Part shown: positions 57,372-64,000 of the stretch, piece after piece
Numbering within the stretch: the stretch's first letter is position 1
Layout: each line of letters opens with the position of its first letter
Assembly: GCA_029747015.1 (NCBI GenBank)
Contig: JAKOGI010001342.1
Location: 131,501 to 195,500 of the forward strand
Source of the DNA: Carnegiea gigantea
Lineage: Eukaryota > Streptophyta > Magnoliopsida > Caryophyllales > Cactaceae
Reading direction: 5' to 3'
DNA: 64,000 bases
The notes under the pieces: generated by a model
What the model was told of the DNA's origin: nothing
What the model saw: only the letters and a program-made list of their open reading frames with translations
Database searches by the model: none
Program-made: the position numbers and the translations under genes

Positions 57372-57832
57372 ATTTGAATATTGTGGAGGTTTTTGGTTGT
57401 TGGATGCTAGGGTTAGAAACTATTGAAATTAAGTTTTGATTTTGAAACAATGTTTACGCTCTTAATTCTTGTGTTGAGTAACTTTAAATTTAAAGAGAGT
57501 ATAATTATTTTGGAAGGAAAATAATGGTCGAAGTCATGAAAGATTCTCGTGAATGGGAAAAAGACAGAGGTGAGAAAAGAAGACTTTAGAAATTTAGAGT
57601 GTGGGAACTTGATTATGATTTGTGGCTCAAGTATAGTGTTAAGGTTATGTTCAATACATGAGTGAGTTTAGTGGATGCAATTATATCAGTGTTGGATGCT
57701 TACAATACTTGATAGTAGAGATTATAGGATTGCAGATACCTTATAATTTAAGGACAAACAGTTGTCTAAAAACATGAAAAAAGGGGGCCAAGATTATTAC
57801 ATAGATAATACTTTCTCTATGAATAATCTACA

Positions 57833-58219
57833 GGGATATTGGAAGATAATATACTGTACTTTGGGGGTATTGGACAATAATACTCCCAACTTTAAACGTG
57901 GACATTCGTGTATCACACTATAGGCCTATTTGCTGTTTATATACCAAGACAGAGTTTGGATGTATTTTTATCAATGTAATGCAACAATTTTTACAATGGT
58001 TTGCAATTGCATATGTCTAAAATTCTAGAATTTTCAAGTGTATGCTATGACATATGTTCAATATGCACTTATATCACTAACTAAAAACACCTTCAATATC
58101 ATTCTTGGTATAAACACAGTAAATAGGCCCATGGTGTGGTGCACGGACGTTTAAATTCAAAGTTGGGAGTATTATTATCCAACACCCCTAAAATGTAGTA
58201 TATTATCGTCTAATATACC
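57833..58219. mobile_element. Foldback MITE, Mutator-like
   Basis: 387 bp with long inverted ends. GGGATATTGGAAGATAATAT... at the left pairs over about 60 bp with the reversed right end GGTATATTAGACGATAATAT. The flanks TAATCTACA (57824-57832) and TAATTTATA (58220-58228) match at 7 of 9, both differences being C/T transitions. The empty site is in the 5' LTR ('gtaatttataag'). Nine-base TSD and long TIRs suggest a Mutator-like origin. Confidence 0.8.
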
Positions 58220-58448
58220 TAATTTATAAGTATAATTTGTCTATTATTCTACAAGGGGAAAAACCCCATCTAAATGACTCGTAAATGTTAATCAAATAAT
58301 ACTGAAAAATATGATTAAATGTACGAGTTACTTCTTTTTTTATTAAATTTAATCATATTACATGATCAAGTTCTAAATATTTAAAGTTACTCAATAAAGA
58401 AAAAGACTATTAGTTGGGGATGTAAGAGAAGAAACAAAAGCAAACAAG

Positions 58449-58510
58449 ATGAAGATGATGATGATGATGATGATGATGATAACAAGGATGATGATGATAA
58501 TGATGATAGA
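58449..58510. repeat. (ATG)n microsatellite in the 3' LTR
   Basis: Interrupted ATG repeats (GATGAAGATGATG..., then GGATGATGATGATAATGATG). It is the counterpart of 50951-50996, with different length and interruptions. Confidence 0.92.
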
Positions 58511-59269
58511 GGTAGATGAATAGGTCTAAGTAGGATAAATTATAACCAAGTAGGAGAATTGGTCAATTTATAAGCCAATAACAAATAATTAGAAAATTGT
58601 TTTAATTAAAAAAAATATTTGCATGCATATATATGTACAAGTGTGCAAATAAATCAACAAATCTATAATTATCTCATATAACCAATAGCACAATATTCCA
58701 TTTGGGTCAGAAAACGGGGTCGTTTTCAGACGCTATCTGTGTCGGTGGCTAAATGCTACACAAAGGCGAACAGAGCTTCAAATGAAGGTATGTTTACTAC
58801 TTGTACCTGTTGAAAACTCATATATTCTTATACATATCAAAATTTCAAAATGTACAGCTATTTAATGGATCTTTCAAGCATTTTTTTTTTTGTAACCATA
58901 TAATCAAGTAAACCCATAAGTTATCAATCATCAGGGCTTACGCCCTCCAGTTCATCCGCAAAGCTACGGGTCAGACTTTTCGGTCGGCCTGGCAAATGTA
59001 CATCTGTTCAATGATCCCATTGTGGTTATGAGCTAATCTGTTTGGGTTCCACTTTCATATATTAAACAATAAGTTAGCTTTACTCATATTCTCTCGCACT
59101 CCTGTTTGCGAATTGAAATGAATTGAAATGTTGGCGCCCACTAAAACCTTTTTTTTAATCTTTAATGTATAGGAGTAAACGTATTGAGTATCGACTCACT
59201 TTTGAAAATTTTTGTGTTTTCCTATTTCTGGTGAATCTCTAGGGAGCCAACCAAATTATACTAGAATTG

Positions 59270-60273
59270 CTAGTGCTGAACTCATACTTCGCATAGATTA
59301 GCATAGTTTTCTATTTTAATAAATTTCTATCCAATATGTTGATATATATGTTGTAATATATTATCTGGTAAAACCCTTTTTGCCATCCACCAAAACAAAT
59401 TAACTATTTTGATAATAATAGTCTAAAAGCCCAATATAATATTAAGTCAACAATTGAAGTCTATAAAAGTTAATATAGCCACTAAAGCACCTTTGTCCAC
59501 AAATTGTGAAATACAACTTCTAGATTTCATCATTGTCTTGCCCTATCACTCCCTAACTATAACTATACCACCTTTTAAAAGGGGGAAAAGTTGTTACAAT
59601 TAGTTAAAGTTAACATATTGAAATTAATCCATACATAATAAGATAAATGAAGAAACCCCAGTTACAAATATCCGTTAATTACAAAAGTTTGATTCAAAGA
59701 AAATTAAAATATTATTAATTAAATACACTTTCCTACAGAAATATGAAAAGTACCAAAACGTTAAGGAAAATTGGAGAGTTGAAAGAAATTTCATATATGC
59801 TTAATTAATATTACGACTACAACTAAAATCTAATTTTTTTTAATTAAGTTGGTGAACTAAAATATTTATAAAATACATATTAATGACACTATAATAAAAT
59901 AATTTTAATTTAAATCACAATTTTTAAAATGATTTGCCTAATACTGTTGATCTATTATTTTACGATTATACTTATTATATTAACATTATGAATATAAAAT
60001 TTATACAGATTTTTAGATGATACTAACACTTAATTTTAAAAAAAAAGGATGAAACACAAAATGGAAAACTCAGTAACTTTCCCAATACAAAGTGAAACCT
60101 ATAAATTGAATGCCTACATTAATGTGATTTAATTACTCTTACTAATACATCTCAATTAATATCTAAAATCAACAATTTAGAAAAGAGAAAAGAAAATAAT
60201 ATTTACACCCAATAAGTAATCACCAAGTATCTAGTCAAGCGTGATCACTCAATTTTAATTATACTTATATGGA
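59270..60273. mobile_element. ~1.0-kb AT-rich insertion, class unknown
   Basis: The 5' LTR reads 'gtagaattgtaagatcttgg'. Here the same words are separated: 'ctagaattg' ends at 59269 and 'taagatcttg' resumes at 60274. The insert is very AT-rich, with no ORF, no clear inverted ends and no unambiguous TSD. Confidence 0.6.
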
Positions 60274-61115
60274 TAAGATCTTGCTTAAGAGGTTTTAGAA
60301 AGCTCACGGTGATGACCTACCGGTTTTGACTAGTGGAGTACTAGGTAGTTTACTACGTCCCTTATGGAAGATTGAGTACTTTCGAGCAATATTACTACCC
60401 ACTAGTTGCTAACGTCTAGCCTTGTTCTTTTATGATGATGGCAGCGCTCTAATATAAATTGTTTGCTGTATTAACCTCTAATGGTCAATTAATTAGCTTA
60501 ATAAGTTAATTAGGAATTGGGGTGTTACAACTAGGGACTATTCTAGGGGCCTTTGAAAAGCTTTTCGCAACAGGCTTATTGTCTTTTTTTGTGTCCCCTC
60601 AATTTATGGTTCATATGAATCTATTGTCCTTTTGGTGTCCGTTTGGTTATCGCTCGTTTCAAAAAGTGAATTTGGTTTATAAGTTTCTCCTAAAACTCAC
60701 TGAAAAATTTATTAATTAACTTTGCTATTTTTTATCTTATTTTTCTTCAATTTTTATTTTTGGATTAGAGCATAATAGATTTGAGATCTATGATAGCGTT
60801 ATTGTCTGGATCAAGGACTAGGCCCAGTCCTAGCCCAGGAAACCAACTGATCATGGCTATTATCCAGTTCTTTGGTTCAGAAAGCCAATGTTGTATAGAA
60901 TTAAACCAAAGGCTGAACCTAGTTCCAACTAAGTGGGTTCCTAGATTAGAACCCTAGTGCAGTTATCTGGCCCAGTCTACTAGTTTTGCTGCAGTTTGAT
61001 GATTTTACCAAAAAAAAAAGAAAAAAATTAATAATGAATTCGAATACCTAGCAAGCGAGTCCAACCATTTGTGGGGAACTGCAACTGGGGGTGAACACCT
61101 GGATGGGTCCTTACA

Positions 61116-61135
61116 GTGGAGACTCCACTGGGGGC
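61116..61135 (+). promoter_or_regulatory. Primer-binding site of Tat2
   Basis: GTGGAGACTCCACTGGGGGC directly follows the LTR end and is less decayed than the Tat1 copy. It resembles the Tat/Ogre class of primer sites. Confidence 0.65.
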
Positions 61136-62789
61136 TTCTTTAAAAAAAAAAGGAGGCAAGCTTTGAAATTCCATATGGTAAATTGTTTTTAGTTACACTT
61201 GCATTAGGCATTTTGCATTAAAGGTGTTGACGCATCGGGTCAGCAGTAATTCTAGACTAAACCCTGCTATTACCCCTTGGGAGAACAGTTGGTTAATTTG
61301 GTGGGTCCCTTAGACTTTCAACGGAGCATGCAACTATTCCATTCACTCGTTGCATATTTTCCTAGTCCACATGATACGAGAAAGCAACTGAAATGTTCTT
61401 GTCTTGCCATGCACCCCATGGGTGACGCACGAGGCATTTGAGTCACGAGATGATTCTTCTAAGCCTTACCTAAATCACTTATAATTTAGAACTTTGGATT
61501 AGATTGGAACTCATGTGCATACATGACTCTGTGAATCTTTAGAACTCTAACTGACTGTCAAAACCTAACCCATACCCAAATGCCCATATATTGATGCTTT
61601 AGGGTTCATAAAGTCATCATTATATCAAGGAGAGCCCATGTTAGGAAATATCAAGTTTAGTAGTGTAGTTAAAGACTAAAAAATAGCTTTTGGGCTAATT
61701 GAGCTCTAACGGCTCTTGACATAAAACCCGAGTGAGTTCTTGCACCATTCAAGCTCATAAGAGTCATATCAGTGGCTTCAGTTTGAAAAAAAATATACAA
61801 AAAAAAGGGGGAAAACCCAACCAAATTTTGTCAACAAAAAAAACAAATAGTTCACATACCACGCTACATTTAGGAGAATGCGTAGAAATTAGGTCCATAG
61901 GAGCCTAGTCAAGATATGAGAATTCTGTATGCATGAGTTTATGTCTAAGAGGGACAACGGTCACCTTAGGGCCGATAGGGAACCAGCCGGGATTATCGCA
62001 AAGAAGCCCAGCCTAATTTCTATTGTCTTAGGTTTTTTTTTTTTGGGTCTACATTCATGGCTTGAAATTAGTACACTGGGCTCTTAGTATTAGGAGTTTA
62101 GTCATGGGTCAGCATGGTTTATTCTGAGTCTATCTAGGCCTAAAGTCAATAATATGACCCATTATACCTTTAGAGTCTTAGTCCATTATAGGTTGCATCT
62201 AATCATCCATTTTATTCATAATAAGTTCATTAGGACCAAGATACTTTATCCATACATAAGTCTATAGTCTATGCATCATCTGTCCATTCCTCGGTATAAG
62301 ATCCATACATAAGTATACCTAGACTTACCCACATGCCTAAACTAGCATGTTTTAGGTAAGCCAAACTAAAGTCCAGTTTAGGCCTAATATGGGCTTGTCA
62401 TTTATTTGGGATAGACTAAAATCCAACATAGGTTTGTAGGTCAACTTTCTAAGCTTAACTTAGGACCTGATCTAGGGTAAGGCCAGGTTTCAACCTAAAA
62501 CCAACATCTTAACCCCATTATTCTTGTACTAACACAAACTTTTAAGGTCAACAAGTCATTTTTTCTTTCTTAGTAGACTACAAGTCAATAGCCATTTCTT
62601 TCATCCTTAAGCTAATGCTGTCAGTATTTTTATCATTCCCTTCTATAACATTCCACTCCTCTAGACCACCGCGTTATTGACAAAATATGGAAGACTAAGA
62701 AGATATATGAGTGAAATTCACAAATCAAGAGGCTCCTATCTTTAGAAGAGTTAGGGGAAACTCCACCTACCGGGTTAAGGTCAAAGTCC
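61136..62789 (+). mobile_element. Tat2 leader
   Basis: Collinear with the Tat1 leader, but longer by about 0.5 kb. The extra part (about 62130-62640) is rich in 'ccatacataag', 'aggcctaa' and 'cttaggtt'-like words and is absent from Tat1. No gene was recognised. Confidence 0.65.
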
Positions 62790-63990
62790 AATCCTTCAGC
62801 CATTCTGACGAAGGGAAGTAATGAAATGGCTCAACTCATAAAGATGTTGGAGATAATGTAGACTAGAATAGAGGCGACTAAAAAGAAGATGGAGATGACG
62901 GTTGCCGCACTCCCAAACCTTACTGAGGAATCCCAAAGGGACAATAGTGAGAAGCTTCATAATGAAGAACGAGAAGATGATAGATAAGGAGAGCCAGATA
63001 ATAAGAAGAGGGAATAAGAAGGGGAAAAGGGCAATCCTCAAATTGATCTATGAGTAAATCGTACAGAGTAGCTGCCTAAAAAATCTTTAATGTTTAATAA
63101 TTACTTTGATGATTATGTGAGATTCACTTCAATCCCAAAAGAAAAATTACCCCTAAAATTTACCATGCAGATTTCAAATTCCATGTAACTAGAAACCCTC
63201 ACCACTATGTGAGCAATTTTATCAGTACCATGACTTTAAAAAGAATTGAGAAAAATATCTTGCACATCAGATTTCCTTGGATGTCTAATAATGATGTAAT
63301 GAGATGCTACAATGCTGTTGACCTATAAAAGGTCATGAACTAGGATGATCTTTACAATTTCTACATCAATATTCATGTAATGTTGACCTCCAAATATCAC
63401 ACTTAGAGACTTGGAATTAATCAAGGAAAAGGAAAAAGAAGGATTTCTAACTCCCTTACTCGATGGACGGCAAACACTCGTATGGTGGATCGTCTCTTAG
63501 AAACTGATCAAGTGAAATTGTTCTTCACGAACTTACAGCCAACATGTGGACAACACCTAACATTCACACCATTTGAAAATTTCACAACATTAAGGAAAGT
63601 TGGCATGCTTGTTGAAGAAGAGCTAGCTAGAGAAACCCCCATAAAAACTATTGACAATTGGAAGGGTAACTAATAGAATAGGGATACGAAAGATAATGGT
63701 TCCACAAGCAAGAAGGTGCATGTTATAGACCATTAAACCAAATAGACCCTTGTTGGAACCACATATACTCAAGCATTGGAAAACCTTCTATCTAAGGACA
63801 AGATCAACCTCTTCTAGTCAAACTTGAAACAGAGAACACATGGAAGTCCAAGAACTTGCCCCCGAGTAAGCAATGTAAATATCACTAAGCACAGGGCCAT
63901 GATACTGAAGATTGTAGGACCTTTAAGAATCAGCTGGAAAATGTGTTCAGATTACGACAGCTTCCCTTATCTAAGACTGCCCCTGCCTAA
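62790..63990 (+). pseudogene. Tat2 gag relic
   Basis: It is readable in changing frames. 'IPKEKLPLKFTMQISNSM' lies near 63135-63190, and the helix MVDRLLETDQVKLFFTNLQP is followed by QHLTFTPFENFTTLRKVGM and LVEEELARETP (63482-63673). A zinc knuckle of the form CX2HX4HX4C (CKYH, stop, AQGHDTEDC; 63873-63915) follows, then 'FRLRQLPLSKTAPA' to about 63990. The stop inside the knuckle and upstream frameshifts show a dead gene. The pattern matches the Tat1 gag at 43551-44780. Confidence 0.8.
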
Positions 63991-64000
63991 GAGACCTTGA

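Larger units (their letters stand above)
49299..60529 (+). mobile_element. Tekay/Del-like non-autonomous LTR element in the Tat2 LTR
   Basis: A perfect TSD ACTAG flanks it (49294-49298 and 60530-60534). The 5' LTR is 49299-52075 (TGTAATAGTCCG...GCGTTACA), followed by a PBS of the initiator-tRNA-Met type. The 3' LTR (about 55645-60529) lacks its first ~480 bp and has three insertions. The internal region (52076-55645) shows no gag or pol, so it is either a LARD or too decayed to read. The TGTAA...TTACA ends and PBS are typical of Tekay/Del chromoviruses. Confidence 0.83.
55645..60529 (+). repeat. Tekay/Del-like 3' LTR, 5'-truncated, with three insertions
   Basis: Similarity to the 5' LTR begins at 'caaatatcaatcaacttgcc' (about 55645), corresponding to about 49780, so the first ~480 bp of this LTR are missing. 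Insertions at 56167-57371, 57833-58219 and about 59270-60273 are absent from the 5' LTR. It ends GGGTGTTACA. Confidence 0.8.
47938..61115 (+). repeat. Tat2 5' LTR, interrupted by a Tekay/Del-like element
   Basis: Parts 47938-49298 and 60535-61115. 'ctccctatactag' before the insert joins 'ggactattctaggggcc' after it, as in the uninterrupted LTR at 41850-41895. A TATA box TATAAAAG is at 48675-48682. Palindromic boxes are partly kept (near 48470 and 60916). The end TTACA at 61115 is followed by the PBS. Confidence 0.82.
47938..64000 (+). mobile_element. Tat2: second Tat-type Ty3/gypsy element, running off the window
   Basis: Its 5' LTR is 47938-61115 with an 11.2-kb insertion. PBS is at 61116, leader 61136-62780 and gag 62790-63990. 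LTR start TGTAGAAACCTACAAAGTG and inner blocks are related to Tat1, but overall divergence and LTR length (about 1.94 kb net) mark another subfamily. The second LTR and TSD are outside the window. Confidence 0.82.

Noticed and set aside
1..64000. Endogenous pararetrovirus, organelle insert, rRNA or tRNA genes
   Set aside because: No movement or coat protein motifs, no organelle gene fragments, no rRNA-like blocks and no cloverleaf-type sequences were seen. All RT relics fit Ty3/gypsy LTR elements.

Overview
The window reads as nuclear intergenic DNA from a flowering plant, probably a eudicot. It is AT-rich, has no intact host gene, tRNA or rRNA that I can see, and is built almost entirely of decayed LTR retrotransposons and small DNA transposons. 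The species cannot be fixed from this sequence. All protein-coding content is broken gag/pol or unclassified element-borne ORFs. I assigned families by reading translated motifs, LTR ends, primer-binding sites (PBS), polypurine tracts (PPT) and target-site duplications (TSD). No database search was possible.

Layout. 1-4986: a minus-strand non-autonomous LTR element (LARD-A copy 1), cut by the window start. 5176-8212: a second non-autonomous element (LARD-B, minus) with a perfect TSD TAATG. 8639-9236, possibly resuming at 47673-47937: a plus-strand LARD-A LTR (copy 3) split by a large insertion. 9237-47672: one giant Tat-type Ty3/gypsy element (Tat1, minus, TSD CCAAG/CCAGG). Inside Tat1's reverse transcriptase gene sits an Athila-like Ty3/gypsy element (21610-41231, plus). 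Inside that element's 5' LTR sits LARD-A copy 2 (21646-29694, minus, TSD GTACT/ATACT). Inside that copy's LTR sits a solo chromovirus-like LTR (21773-24110, TSD GAAAC). 47938-64000: a second Tat element (Tat2, plus, running off the window), whose 5' LTR is interrupted by a Tekay/Del-like element (49299-60529, perfect TSD ACTAG). Several hAT-like and Mutator-like MITEs decorate the stack.

Two things stand out. First, the 3' part of Tat1 carries two gene-like units on the strand opposite to pol. Each is preceded by a TATA box and by palindromic GGAACC...GGTTCC boxes. Upstream of the first unit, eight boxes form an array with a regular spacing of about 104 bp (12615-13355). The second unit resembles a plant-mobile-domain-like protein and ends with an AATAAA signal. 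Second, the 5' end of Tat1 (LTR half, PBS, gag, protease, N-terminal RT; 41417-47165) is inverted relative to the rest of the element. The RT reading frame resumes almost exactly on either side of the insertion and the inversion. Copies 1 and 2 of LARD-A also encode a conserved non-pol protein with a CX2CX4HX4C zinc knuckle and a C-terminal hydrophobic segment.

Nothing here is likely to make functional protein today. The window is mainly a record of nested insertion, inversion and decay.
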